From JAKCDU01 sp035551615 (GTDB lineage Bacteria; Actinomycetota; Acidimicrobiia; Acidimicrobiales; Palsa-688), in NCBI GenBank assembly GCA_035551615.1, contig DASZNC010000077.1:40071-104070 (forward strand): DNA of 64,000 nt, written 5' to 3'. The position numbers and the translations under genes were made by a program. The notes below the pieces were generated by a model, which saw only the letters and a list, made by a program, of their open reading frames with translations, had not been told where the DNA came from and made no database searches. Shown in pieces: positions 34,736 through 43,218 of the stretch (the first letter of the stretch is position 1; every line of letters starts with the position of its first letter).

Positions 34736-35451
34736 AGCGGCTTCCGGAAATAGTTGACCACGCTCTTGCCCAGGACCGGATTCAGCACCGATTCCGGCAC
34801 CCGGGTGAACGCGGTGTGGGCGGTGATGTCCCACACCAGCAGGCGGTGATAGGCCTTGACCAGCGGATGGTCGTCGCGGTCGACCCCGACGGCCGCCCGT
34901 AGCCACCAGTAGGGACTGTGCAGCGAGTGGGCGTGGTGGGAGGCATAACGCTCCAGACCGGCGGCTTCCATGCGCTCGACCAGGACCGACGCCCGGTAGA
35001 TGCGGATGTGACCACCCGGCTGGTTGTGGTAGTCGTCCGAGATGGCCCAGGTGACCAGCTCCGGCCACCAGCGCGGCACGGTGACGGCGATGGTGCCCCC
35101 CGGACGGAGCACCCGCGACAACTCCGACATGACCTGGCGGTCTCCGGGGATGTGCTCGAGTACCTCGGCGGCGATGACCCGGTCGAACGACCCGTCCGGG
35201 AACGGCAACTGGAGAGCGTTGCCGACGAGCGCGCCGCCGTGTCCCCCGCTCCTCCCGACCGACGGGTCGTCATCGATGAGCCCTTTCATCATCCAGCTCA
35301 CGTCTTTGACCTCGGCCGGATCGGCATCGAGGGCGGTGACCACCGCGCCACGGCGCATGGCCTCGAACGCGTGGCGACCGGCGCCGGCGCCCAGATCGAG
35401 CAGGCGGTCACCCGGCTCGACCCCCAGCTGCTCGTAACGGACGGTCAGCAC
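34732..35451 (-). CDS. Class I SAM-dependent methyltransferase
   Basis: 239 residues. Motif I LLDLGAGAGRHAFEA, motif II VTALDADP, post-motif DRVIAAEVLEHI and GGTIAVTVP are all clear, as in the Methyltransf_11 group. The C-terminal part (PGGHIRIYRASVLVERMEAAGL) is shared with methyltransferases of glycan clusters. GTG start overlaps the GT4 stop by seven bases and its stop overlaps the next start, so the three genes are coupled. Confidence 0.85.
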   Translation of the reverse strand: MLTVRYEQLGVEPGDRLLDLGAGAGRHAFEAMRRGAVVTALDADPAEVKDVSWMMKGLIDDDPSVGRSGGHGGALVGNALQLPFPDGSFDRVIAAEVLEHIPGDRQVMSELSRVLRPGGTIAVTVPRWWPELVTWAISDDYHNQPGGHIRIYRASVLVERMEAAGLERYASHHAHSLHSPYWWLRAAVGVDRDDHPLVKAYHRLLVWDITAHTAFTRVPESVLNPVLGKSVVNYFRKPL

Positions 35452-36710
35452 GCCCGCTTTTTCTCCTCGATCACCCACCTGTAGTGCTCGGCGGTCGCCG
35501 ATGCGCACGACTGCCAGGTGAACCTTTCCAGCACCCGCTGCCGGGCATTCGTCGCCAGGCGGCCGGCCAACTCGGGATCCGACAGCACCTTGACGATGGC
35601 ATTGGCCAACGCCCCGGCGTCGCCGGGCGGTACCAGCATGCCGGTCACGCCGTCCTCGCCGACCACCTCGGGCAGGGCGCCACCCGTGGTTGTCACCAGA
35701 GGCACGCCACAGGCCATGGACTCGACCGCCGGCAGGGAGAAACCCTCGTAGAGAGAGGGCACCACTGCCACCTCGGCCTCGCCGTACAGCTCGATCATCC
35801 GCTCGTTGGAGATGCCCGACTCGAAGCGGACGGCGTCGGCCACCCCGAAGCGCTCGATGGCCGCCGCCACCGGGCTCTCGGCCCGCAGTTTGCCGACCAC
35901 CACCAGGTGGGTCTCGGGGCGCTCGGTGCGCGCCTTGGCGACCGCCTCGACGAGAGGCAGCAGGCCCTTGAACGGGACGTCAGCGCTGGCCGTGGTCATG
36001 ATCCGGCCGGGAACCCGGGCGATGTCCGGCCGGGGCCGGAAATGGTTCTGGTCCACTCCGATCGGAACGACCTTCAGCTGCTCATCGGTGATGCCGTACT
36101 GTTCGACGATGTCCTTCTTGGAGGAACTGGACACGGTCAGGATGCGGGGCACCTGGCGGGCCACCTTCATCTGCATGTTCAAGAAGCCGTACCAGCGGCG
36201 CAGCTGTTGACGGCGGCGCCAGGTGGGGGCGTGCTTCAGATCCAGCGTGCGGTCGACGGTCACCGGGTGGTGGCAGGTGCCGAGCAGAGGCAGCCCGTCC
36301 TCCATGACGCCGAGCAGCCCGGTCCCGAACGTCTGGTTGTCGTGCACCACGTCGAACTGACCCTTGCGGGCGGCCAGCTCCTTGCGCACCCGCCACGAGA
36401 ACGTGCGCGGCTCCGGGAACCCGGCCGTGCACATGATGGCGAACTCGGCCAGGTCGATCCGGCTCTTGAACTCGCGCGGGTGGGGGATACGGAACGGATC
36501 CTCGGGCCGGTACAGGTCCAGGCTGGGCACCGGGACCCATCCGACGCCGTCGTCGAGAACCGGGTAGGGCTGCCCGGCGAACACGGTGACCTGGTGACCC
36601 AACTCGACCAGCTCGCGGGCCAGGTAGCGGGTGTAGACGCCCTGGCCTCCTGAATGGGGGTTGCCGCGGTAGACCAGCAGCGCCACTCGCAGCGCATCGG
36701 TCCCGGCCAT
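35445..36710 (-). CDS. Family 4 glycosyltransferase (GT-B)
   Basis: 421 residues. N-terminal GGQGVYTRYLARELVELGHQVTVFAG is the acceptor-side glycine loop; VVHDNQTFGTGLLG and TCHHPVTVDRTLD follow; the C-terminal half has GVDQNHFRP, VPFKGLLPLVEAVA and the catalytic EGFSLPAVESMACGVPLV. ATG 36710 is preferred; ATG 36749 would run into the lnt stop. Homologues with the HHP-T motif are common in actinobacteria and transfer mannose or glucose to lipid acceptors; exact activity unknown. Confidence 0.92.
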   Translation of the reverse strand: MAGTDALRVALLVYRGNPHSGGQGVYTRYLARELVELGHQVTVFAGQPYPVLDDGVGWVPVPSLDLYRPEDPFRIPHPREFKSRIDLAEFAIMCTAGFPEPRTFSWRVRKELAARKGQFDVVHDNQTFGTGLLGVMEDGLPLLGTCHHPVTVDRTLDLKHAPTWRRRQQLRRWYGFLNMQMKVARQVPRILTVSSSSKKDIVEQYGITDEQLKVVPIGVDQNHFRPRPDIARVPGRIMTTASADVPFKGLLPLVEAVAKARTERPETHLVVVGKLRAESPVAAAIERFGVADAVRFESGISNERMIELYGEAEVAVVPSLYEGFSLPAVESMACGVPLVTTTGGALPEVVGEDGVTGMLVPPGDAGALANAIVKVLSDPELAGRLATNARQRVLERFTWQSCASATAEHYRWVIEEKKRAC

Positions 36711-36745
36711 AAGCCGTAAATCCTTGCCTACCGGGGACAGGAGGG

Positions 36746-38320
36746 TCAAGCCGGAACCGAAACCGGTTCTGTTTCTTCCCTTTCCTTCGAGCGACTCAGG
36801 CCGGCCACCGCCAGCCAGGCGGCCAGGGCCAGCAACATCACCGACAGGTCCCCGATGTGGTCGTAGATCGTGTAGCCGGTCCGCATCGGAACGGTCGCCT
36901 CGATCACCTGTTGGCGGTCCAGGTAGGTCTTGTGTTCGACCTGGCCGGTCGGGCTGACCACGGTGCTGTACCCGGTCGGGGTCACCTGCACCAACCAGCG
37001 CCCGGTCTCCCAGGCCCGCATACGGTCGGCGGCCACCTCCTGGGTCGGCACCTGGGTGCTGCGGTAGGAAGCGGTATTGGTCGGCACGACCAGCACCTGA
37101 CCCCCGGCCCGCACCCCACCACGGGCCCGCTCGTCGAAGAACACCTCGTAGGAGATCATGATGGCGAGCGGGCCGGCCGGGGTGCGGAGAAAACCCGGTT
37201 GATGGCCGGGCACGGCGTCGTAAGGGACGTCCTTCAGGTCGACGAACTTCTCGAAGAACGACCGGTAGGGCACGTATTCGCCGAACGGAACCAGGTGGTT
37301 CTTTACGTAGGTGCCGACGATGTTCCCCGCCGGGCCCCAGGCCTGCACCTCATTGATCGCTTTGGTAGCACTGAGGTCCTTCTCCACCCCGGCCAGGACG
37401 GTCGCCTGGTCGGCTGTGGCCAACGACGCCATCGCCTGATCGTCGTCGTAGCTCAAATAGGGCGCGTAATCGGGCACGATGCCTTCCGGCCACACGATCA
37501 GGTCGAGCGGACCGGTCAGCATCCGGCTGGCCGTCTGGTGGCGCAGGAACACCAACTGCGGGTCGCTGGCAATGGCCCTGGTCCCGCGGGGGCCACCCCC
37601 TTGGACCAGGCCGATGCGCAACGGGGCGATGTGCCCCCCGGCTCCGGACGGGGACACGAAGGCGACAACGGGCAGCAGTACGGCGGCGACCAGCGCGGCG
37701 GCCGGCAGACCGGCGGCCCGACCGGTCGGCTGTGCGGCCGGCACCGTACTCCCCGAGGTCGGCATCGCCCCCGGGTCGGGTGCCGGAGCCGGGCCGGACG
37801 GGCGGAGCCGGTCGATCACCAGGCGCACCACCTCAGCCAGAGCCACCCCGACCAGCGCCGTCTCCGCGGTCAGAGCCAGGCTGCCCCCCAGTCGCAGCAC
37901 CGGCGCCAGCGGTCCGCTGGCCTGCCCGAGGGAGATGCCGGACAGGGGCAGACCGCCGACGGGGAACCGGTCCCGGGCCCAGTCCGACAGGACCAGTGCG
38001 CTGGGCAGCCCGACGGCGATCCCGATCCGGTGCCGGCTGGGCACGATGGCCACGGCCAGGGCCGCGTAGATCGTGCTGATCAGCACCACCCCTATGAAGC
38101 CTGGAACCGAGAACTCCTGGACCCAGAGCAACCCGATGATGTAGTCCACCAGTCCGAAGGCGATCCCGAGGCCGGCCCGTTGGCGCCAGGTGGTGGCCGG
38201 CAGTGGATAGGCCAGCACGGCCAGACCGAGCCAACCCAGTGGCCAGAACCCGAACGGCGGAATGGACAGCGCGACCAGAGCACCGGCCAGACCGCCGAGG
38301 AGCAGGATGCGCCAGCGCAT
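36746..38320 (-). CDS. lnt: Apolipoprotein N-acyltransferase homologue with Cys-to-Ser active site
   Basis: Lnt adds the third acyl chain to lipoproteins. 524 residues: about six N-terminal membrane helices, a nitrilase domain from about 240 to 480 and a final helix. The catalytic Glu (IVWPEG) and Lys (VKNHLVPFGEYVPYR) are kept, but the nucleophile motif ICYE reads ISYE; Ser390 is coded by TCC at 37153-37151 (minus strand). Without Cys the usual thioester intermediate cannot form, so activity is doubtful or altered. ATG 38320 fits the first helix; ATG 38383 is upstream. It is divergent from a Ppm1-like gene, its fusion partner in mycobacteria. Confidence 0.85.
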   Translation of the reverse strand: MRWRILLLGGLAGALVALSIPPFGFWPLGWLGLAVLAYPLPATTWRQRAGLGIAFGLVDYIIGLLWVQEFSVPGFIGVVLISTIYAALAVAIVPSRHRIGIAVGLPSALVLSDWARDRFPVGGLPLSGISLGQASGPLAPVLRLGGSLALTAETALVGVALAEVVRLVIDRLRPSGPAPAPDPGAMPTSGSTVPAAQPTGRAAGLPAAALVAAVLLPVVAFVSPSGAGGHIAPLRIGLVQGGGPRGTRAIASDPQLVFLRHQTASRMLTGPLDLIVWPEGIVPDYAPYLSYDDDQAMASLATADQATVLAGVEKDLSATKAINEVQAWGPAGNIVGTYVKNHLVPFGEYVPYRSFFEKFVDLKDVPYDAVPGHQPGFLRTPAGPLAIMISYEVFFDERARGGVRAGGQVLVVPTNTASYRSTQVPTQEVAADRMRAWETGRWLVQVTPTGYSTVVSPTGQVEHKTYLDRQQVIEATVPMRTGYTIYDHIGDLSVMLLALAAWLAVAGLSRSKEREETEPVSVPA

Positions 38321-38377
38321 AGAGATGAGAATGTTGTCGTTCGGGCGGCGAACAGACCAGTCGGGCAACGTCTTACG

Positions 38378-38383
38378 TAGCAT
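38378..38383 (+). promoter_or_regulatory. -10 box of the polyprenol-phosphate mannose synthase gene (leaderless)
   Basis: TAGCAT ends eight bases before the GTG at 38392. No Shine-Dalgarno sequence is present. Confidence 0.5.
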
Positions 38384-38391
38384 GGCGGGCT

Positions 38392-39081
38392 GTGATTTCC
38401 ATCGTGATGCCGGCTCACAACGAGGAGGGCTATCTCGACACGGCCGTGCAAACCGTGGTGTCCGGGCTGTCCGGTCGCCCGTTCGAGGTCATCGTCGTCC
38501 AGAACGGATCGGCCGATGCCACCTCGGCGGAAGCCGGCCGGCTGGCTGAGGCCCATCCGATGGTCGTAGCCGTGGACCTGCCCGACCCCGACTACGGCCG
38601 GGCGCTGCGCGAAGGCTTCATGCGGGCCTCCGGCGACGTCGTGGTCAATTTCGACGTCGACCTGGTCGACCTCGATTTCCTCGAACGGGCGCTGGCCGTC
38701 ATGGAGAGCAGCGATGCCGCCATCGTGGTCGGGTCCAAGCGCAACCCGGATTCGGAGGACCACCGACCCGCCGCCCGCCGGCTGGTCACGGCCACCTTCT
38801 CCTCCATCCTCAGGGTCGGCTTCGGCCTGCGTATCTCCGACACCCATGGATTGAAGGCGCTGCGCCGTACCCCCCTTCTGCCCCTCGTCGAGAAGTGCCG
38901 GTTCGGGCTGGACATCTTCGACACCGAGCTCATCATCCGGGCCGAGCGGGCCGGGCTGACCGTCGATGAAATCCCGGTGGCCATCACCGACACCCGGCCG
39001 CCCCGAACGCCGATCGCCCGCCGGATACCGCGGACGCTGGCCGGTCTGGGCCGACTTTGGCTGGCCCTGCGGCGGGGCTGA
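38392..39081 (+). CDS. Polyprenol-phosphate mannose synthase-like glycosyltransferase (Ppm1/DPM1)
   Basis: 229 residues of family 2 with ISIVMPAHNEEGYLDTAVQTV, EVIVVQNGSADAT, DYGRALREGFMRASGDVVVNFDVDLVD and SDTHGLKALRRTPLL, the latter typical of DPM1-type enzymes. It would charge polyprenyl phosphate with mannose (or a related sugar) for extracytoplasmic transferases. In Mycobacterium tuberculosis this domain is fused to Lnt; here the two genes are divergent neighbours, which supports the assignment. Region 4 NFDVD replaces the usual DADLQ. Confidence 0.8.
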   Translation: MISIVMPAHNEEGYLDTAVQTVVSGLSGRPFEVIVVQNGSADATSAEAGRLAEAHPMVVAVDLPDPDYGRALREGFMRASGDVVVNFDVDLVDLDFLERALAVMESSDAAIVVGSKRNPDSEDHRPAARRLVTATFSSILRVGFGLRISDTHGLKALRRTPLLPLVEKCRFGLDIFDTELIIRAERAGLTVDEIPVAITDTRPPRTPIARRIPRTLAGLGRLWLALRRG

Positions 39082-39284
39082 AACCGGACACTCCAGAAGA
39101 AGCGGCTCAGCCGGAGGCCATCGTCGGACCGCAGTGTGAGCGGAGCGCCCGGTACCCGGCCCGACGCCTGACCGGCCGGGCCGGGCCGAGGCGACCGGCC
39201 GGTGCCACCTACGATTACACTGGCCCGACTGGGCGCCCACGGGCGGCCCGACCGTTACCGGACAGTGAGGTCCGTAGCCGCAAC

Positions 39285-40859
39285 ATGATCGCTGGGGAGG
39301 GATTGAACCGGGTGGGACCAGGCGGGACCAGGCGGGTCGGCGGAGCGACGCAGCCCCTGATACCGGCGACTCTCCACAGGACCGACGGTGCCGAGCAGGT
39401 GACACGCGCCCCGCGCCTGATCACCACGCTCCCGTCGGGTCCGATCGGTGAGCTCGCCCTGGGCGGCATCGGCCCTCCCGGCCGGGACGCGACCAGACGA
39501 GCACCGGCGGGTACCCGCCACCCATCGTGGTTGCGGGTGGCCGATGCGTGCCAACGCTCCATGCGTCAGCCGGTCCCCGTACTGACCGATGTCGCCGTGG
39601 CCACGGCAGTGGTATCGGCGGTGACCTCGGGGCCGGCTGCGGTGGTCGCCGCGCTGGCCCTGCTCGGAGCCGGGTTGCTGTTCGGGGTGTGGAAGCGACG
39701 CACTCCGGTGCAGGCCCAGGGCGTCGGCTGGTACCTCCGGCGGACCGCCCCGGCGGCGGTTGTGGCCGGCGCCGCCGTGTACTTCTACCCCGGCACCAGC
39801 GACGGCGCCACCCTCGTCAGCGCGCTGGGGATCCTGGTCGTACTGGGACTGTTGAAGGCCGCTCTCACCCTGCTCGTCGGCGGGGCCCGCCGGCGGGGCC
39901 TGGGGCTGACCCGGGCCCTCGTCGTCGGCCCCGAGCGCCACGTGGCCGGCGTGGAGTACCGCATCCATCTCAACCCCGAGGCCGGACTGGTCTGTGCCCA
40001 CTCCCACGTGGTCGGCGGCCACCCGGACCGGACCCCGGCCGACAACCTGGCTCTCGTCACCCGCCTGCTCGACGACCACGCCATCGACCACGTCGTCGTC
40101 TGTACCGGCGGTGACGACGGTCCGGACACGCTCGTACGCGACATCGTGCGCATCGCCTCGCCCACAGTGGACATGACCGTCGTTTCGCCGGTACGCCTGG
40201 CCGGCACCGAGGCGACCCGGTTGGGCGACCTGGCCTTCACCGGCCTGGCCCGGCCCTCCTGGGGTACCGATGCCGGCAAACGGGTCATCGACGTGCTCGG
40301 AGCCATCGCCCTGACCGTCGTGTGCCTACCGTTGATGTTGGTCACCGCAGCAGCCATCCGGCTGGGCGATCCGGGCCCCGCCGTCTTCTGCCAGCGCCGG
40401 ACCGGTCGGCAGAACCGGATGTTCACCATCTTCAAGTTCCGATCCATGGTCGACGACGCCGAGCGTCTGAAGATCGACCTGCTCGATCGGAACGTGGCCG
40501 ACGGACTGCTGTTCAAAGCCGAGAACGATCCGCGCATCACCCGGGTCGGGGCTGTGATCAGGCGCTTCTCGGTCGACGAGCTGCCCCAGTTGCTCAACGT
40601 GATCCGGGGCCAGATGAGCCTGGTCGGCCCCCGGCCCCTGCCCATCGTCTTCGACCGGTCCGATCTGTTCGCCCAGGTGCGACACACGGTCCGGCCCGGG
40701 ATCACCGGGCTCTGGCAGGTGAAGGGGGCCAACGCCCTGTCCTATGAGGACATGATCGACCTCGACTGCGCCTACGTCGCCACCCGCAGTCTGGGCTTCG
40801 ACCTCAAAATCCTGCTGCAAACGCTGCCGGCGGTAATGGTTCGGCGCGATCCTTACTGA
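39285..40859 (+). CDS. Undecaprenyl-phosphate glycosylphosphotransferase (WbaP/WcaJ type)
   Basis: Starts glycan synthesis by moving a sugar-1-phosphate to undecaprenyl phosphate. 524 residues: a disordered basic N-terminus, four membrane helices (about 105-205), a nucleotide-sugar-binding-like domain and the C-terminal catalytic domain KRVIDVLGAIALTVVCLPLMLVTAAAIRLGDPGPAVF, FTIFKFRSMVDDAE, RRFSVDELPQLLNVIRGQMSLVGPRP and PGITGLWQV. ATG 39285 chosen; a longer frame reaches 39057 but is Pro/Arg-rich. Just inside the gene, 39312-39332 has a 10-11 base tandem repeat. The 203 bases before it hold a TACACT box (39214-39219) and no gene. Confidence 0.93.
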   Translation: MIAGEGLNRVGPGGTRRVGGATQPLIPATLHRTDGAEQVTRAPRLITTLPSGPIGELALGGIGPPGRDATRRAPAGTRHPSWLRVADACQRSMRQPVPVLTDVAVATAVVSAVTSGPAAVVAALALLGAGLLFGVWKRRTPVQAQGVGWYLRRTAPAAVVAGAAVYFYPGTSDGATLVSALGILVVLGLLKAALTLLVGGARRRGLGLTRALVVGPERHVAGVEYRIHLNPEAGLVCAHSHVVGGHPDRTPADNLALVTRLLDDHAIDHVVVCTGGDDGPDTLVRDIVRIASPTVDMTVVSPVRLAGTEATRLGDLAFTGLARPSWGTDAGKRVIDVLGAIALTVVCLPLMLVTAAAIRLGDPGPAVFCQRRTGRQNRMFTIFKFRSMVDDAERLKIDLLDRNVADGLLFKAENDPRITRVGAVIRRFSVDELPQLLNVIRGQMSLVGPRPLPIVFDRSDLFAQVRHTVRPGITGLWQVKGANALSYEDMIDLDCAYVATRSLGFDLKILLQTLPAVMVRRDPY

Positions 40860-40893
40860 TCTGAACCAAGACCGGCCCATCAGGGTTCTGCAC

Positions 40894-41985
40894 GTGCTGG
40901 AGGCCGTGCGCGGCGGTACGTCGCGCCACCTCGCCGACGTCGTCACCCATACGCCCGGCGTGGCCCACCACGTGGCCGTACCGCCGGCGGGTGAGCCGCG
41001 CGGTGGGGCCGTGTACGACCAGGCGGCGGTGGACCGGATGGTCGCCGATGGGGCCGTCATCCATCTGATCGAGATGCGGCGCGAGCCATGGCACCCTGAC
41101 AACGTGCGGGCCCTGCACCACCTGCGCAACCTGGTCGGGACGTTGAAGCCGGACGTGATCCACGGCCACTCCTCGGTCGGCGGCGCGCTGGCCCGGGTGT
41201 CGGGGCGGCCGGTCGTCTACACCGCCAATGGCGTGGCCACCGACGCCGTGTACCGACTGGTCGAACGGGCCCTCGGCCGGCGCGCCGAGCGTTGGATCGC
41301 GGTATCGGAGAGTGAGGCCCTGTCGGCCATCGAGCTCCATCTGGCCCGGCCGGAGCGGGTGGTCACGATTCCCAACGGAATTCCGGTCGTGTACCAACCG
41401 GCCACGATGGACCTGAGGTCCGATCTCGGCATCCCGACCGGTGCCCCGTTGATCGGTACGGTGGCCCGTCTGGTCGCCCAGAAGGACCCGGTGCGCTTCG
41501 TCGAGGTGGCGGCGGCCATCGCCCACCGCCGGCCCGATGCCCACTTCCTCCTGATCGGGATGGGGCCGCTGCAGGCCGATGTGGACCGGGCCCGGGCGGT
41601 CGCCGGGCTGGGGTCGAACTGGCATCAGGTCCCCCACCTCGACGACGCCGCCAACGTGATCGACCAGTTGGATGTGTTCGTTTCGACGTCCCGCTTCGAA
41701 GGTGCCCCGTACACGCCGTTGGAAGCCATGCGGGCCGGCGTGCCGATCGTCCTCAGCGATGTCGTCGGCAACCACGACGTGATCGAATCCGGGACATCCG
41801 GGTTCCTGTGCCCGCAGGGCGACCCGCAGGCGCTCGCCGACGCCGTCATCCGGTTACTGTCCCAGGACGACCTGCGGGCGGCCGTGGTCGCCGCCGCCGC
41901 CGAGCGGTTCGCCGACCGCTTCGATGTCGTCGACATGGGCCGGACCCTGGCCTCCGTCTACGCCGAAGTGGTCAAGGCCCGCTGA
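40894..41985 (+). CDS. Family 4 glycosyltransferase; true start probably upstream (ATC 40879)
   Basis: At least 363 residues. GT-B fold: HVLEAVRGGTSRHLADVV (acceptor-side glycine loop), PDVIHGHSSVGGALAR, VSESEALSAI, VTIPNGIPV, VARLVAQKDPVRFVEVA and the catalytic EGAPYTPLEAMRAGVPIVLSD. The first ATG/GTG/TTG is GTG 40894, but the codons before it (ATC AGG GTT CTG CAC) spell the usual first beta strand RVLHVLEA of this family, so the real start is likely ATC 40879 or CTG 40861. It follows the initiating transferase gene by a few bases, in the same operon. Confidence 0.88.
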   Translation: MLEAVRGGTSRHLADVVTHTPGVAHHVAVPPAGEPRGGAVYDQAAVDRMVADGAVIHLIEMRREPWHPDNVRALHHLRNLVGTLKPDVIHGHSSVGGALARVSGRPVVYTANGVATDAVYRLVERALGRRAERWIAVSESEALSAIELHLARPERVVTIPNGIPVVYQPATMDLRSDLGIPTGAPLIGTVARLVAQKDPVRFVEVAAAIAHRRPDAHFLLIGMGPLQADVDRARAVAGLGSNWHQVPHLDDAANVIDQLDVFVSTSRFEGAPYTPLEAMRAGVPIVLSDVVGNHDVIESGTSGFLCPQGDPQALADAVIRLLSQDDLRAAVVAAAAERFADRFDVVDMGRTLASVYAEVVKAR

Positions 41986-42022
41986 CCCGGCCGACCCGCT
42001 GCCCCAGCCGGCGCCGAAAGGC

Positions 42023-42661
42023 TCAGGCCCCGCCGACCCGATGGAGCACCCTGAGGCTCCCGCAGCCCATCGACGGGACCTCGACGTAGTCGCCTGACTC
42101 GAGGGCGGCACAGAAGATCTCGTACGGGGGGCGGCCGCCGTCGGCCGGGTCGGCGAAGACGTCGTGGATGGCCAGGTAGCCGCCGGGGGCCACCTTGGGC
42201 GTCCACGCCCGGTAGTCGGCCCACGCCACGTCCTCGCCGTGGCCACCGTCGATGAACAGCAGGGCCAGCGGCGTGGACCACGACCGGGCCACCACCGTCG
42301 ACTGGCCGACGACCATCACGATGGCATCCTCGAGCCCGGCCCGGGCGACCGAGCGACGGGCGGTGGGCAGGGTGTCCATGCGACCGCTGGCCGCATCGAC
42401 CAGGGACGTGTCGTGGTGCTCCCACCCGGACTGGTTCTCCTCCGACCCGCGATGGTGATCGACCGTCCACATGGTCGCCCCCTCGTCACGGGCGGCGAAA
42501 CCCAGGTAAACGGCCGACTTGCCGCAATAGGTGCCGACTTCGAGGAGGGGCCCGAGCCCGCTCCGGGCGGCGGCCCGGCCGGCGTCGTGCAGCGCGACGC
42601 CTTCGTCGTCGGGCATGAATCCTTTGACCGAGCGAGCCAGCTCCAGCTCGTCAGGGGTCAC
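42023..42661 (-). CDS. Class I SAM-dependent methyltransferase (Methyltransf_24)
   Basis: 212 residues. LLEVGTYCGKSAVYLGFAA is motif I, MWTVDHHRGSEENQSGWEHHD follows, then LLFIDGGHGEDVAWADYRAWTPKVAPGGYLAIHDVF, the Methyltransf_24 core also seen in the fusion protein at 15764. GTG start sits in the GtrA gene stop (GTGA), so it is coupled to it. Substrate unknown; likely a sugar hydroxyl or acid. Confidence 0.88.
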   Translation of the reverse strand: MTPDELELARSVKGFMPDDEGVALHDAGRAAARSGLGPLLEVGTYCGKSAVYLGFAARDEGATMWTVDHHRGSEENQSGWEHHDTSLVDAASGRMDTLPTARRSVARAGLEDAIVMVVGQSTVVARSWSTPLALLFIDGGHGEDVAWADYRAWTPKVAPGGYLAIHDVFADPADGGRPPYEIFCAALESGDYVEVPSMGCGSLRVLHRVGGA

Positions 42662-43158
42662 GCCGCAGTGCGGGTGGCGTCGTCCTCATGGGTGTGCTCG
42701 TGGTGGTGCTGCACGAACATGACGCTGTTGAAGATGAGGAACTTGCCCACCCACAGGACGCCGAACGCACCGAAGTAGACGGCCAGCACCAGGATGGTCT
42801 TGCCGGAGTGGGTCCAGTGGTGGTGCTTGGCGTACCGGCCGGCCAGGTACACGGCGACGTCGGACACGAGCAGGCCGAGCAGGGCCAGGCCCCAGAACGG
42901 CAGCACCTCCTTCACCAGGTGGCTCTTGCCCGACTTGCCCCACGCCCACTTGCGGTTCATCTCGTAGCTGGGAACGGCCGAGATGGTGGTGGCCAGCGTG
43001 CTGGCCAGTACCTCGCTCATGTCGATCACACCGACGAACAGGGCGAGCAGCAGATTGCTGAGGATCACTGCGACCACCGAAGCCATCGAATACTTGAACA
43101 GCTTCTGGCCGATCTCGCTGTAGAACTTCTCGCGTAGAAGGGTCACGGGCGCAGCCAC
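42658..43158 (-). CDS. GtrA family membrane protein
   Basis: 166 residues with four membrane helices. KLFKYSMASVVAVILSNLLLALFVG and SYEMNRKWAWGK (the family's N-R-x-W motif) and the final WVGKFLIFNSVMF are typical of GtrA, which helps move or use polyprenyl-phosphate sugars. The C-terminal tail is His/Glu/Asp-rich (HHHEHTHEDD) and could bind metal. GTG start eight bases after a TAGGGT box. Confidence 0.88.
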   Translation of the reverse strand: MAAPVTLLREKFYSEIGQKLFKYSMASVVAVILSNLLLALFVGVIDMSEVLASTLATTISAVPSYEMNRKWAWGKSGKSHLVKEVLPFWGLALLGLLVSDVAVYLAGRYAKHHHWTHSGKTILVLAVYFGAFGVLWVGKFLIFNSVMFVQHHHEHTHEDDATRTAA

Positions 43159-43166
43159 GGGGCCTC

Positions 43167-43172
43167 ACCCTA
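43167..43172 (-). promoter_or_regulatory. -10 box of the GtrA gene (leaderless)
   Basis: TAGGGT on the minus strand ends eight bases before the GTG at 43158. The intervening bases GAGGCCCC are too close to serve as a normal ribosome binding site. Confidence 0.5.
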
Positions 43173-43218
43173 CCGGACCGGGTGGTAGCCACTGGTGGCA
43201 GCCGGACATGATGAGACC

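Noticed and set aside
39057..39284. Extension of the phosphotransferase gene to 39057
   Set aside because: The added 76 residues are Arg/Pro/Gly-rich without family match; ATG 39285 gives the usual layout.
39312..39332. Tandem repeat GGGACCAGGC
   Set aside because: Two copies only and inside the coding start of the phosphotransferase; noted there, not an independent element.
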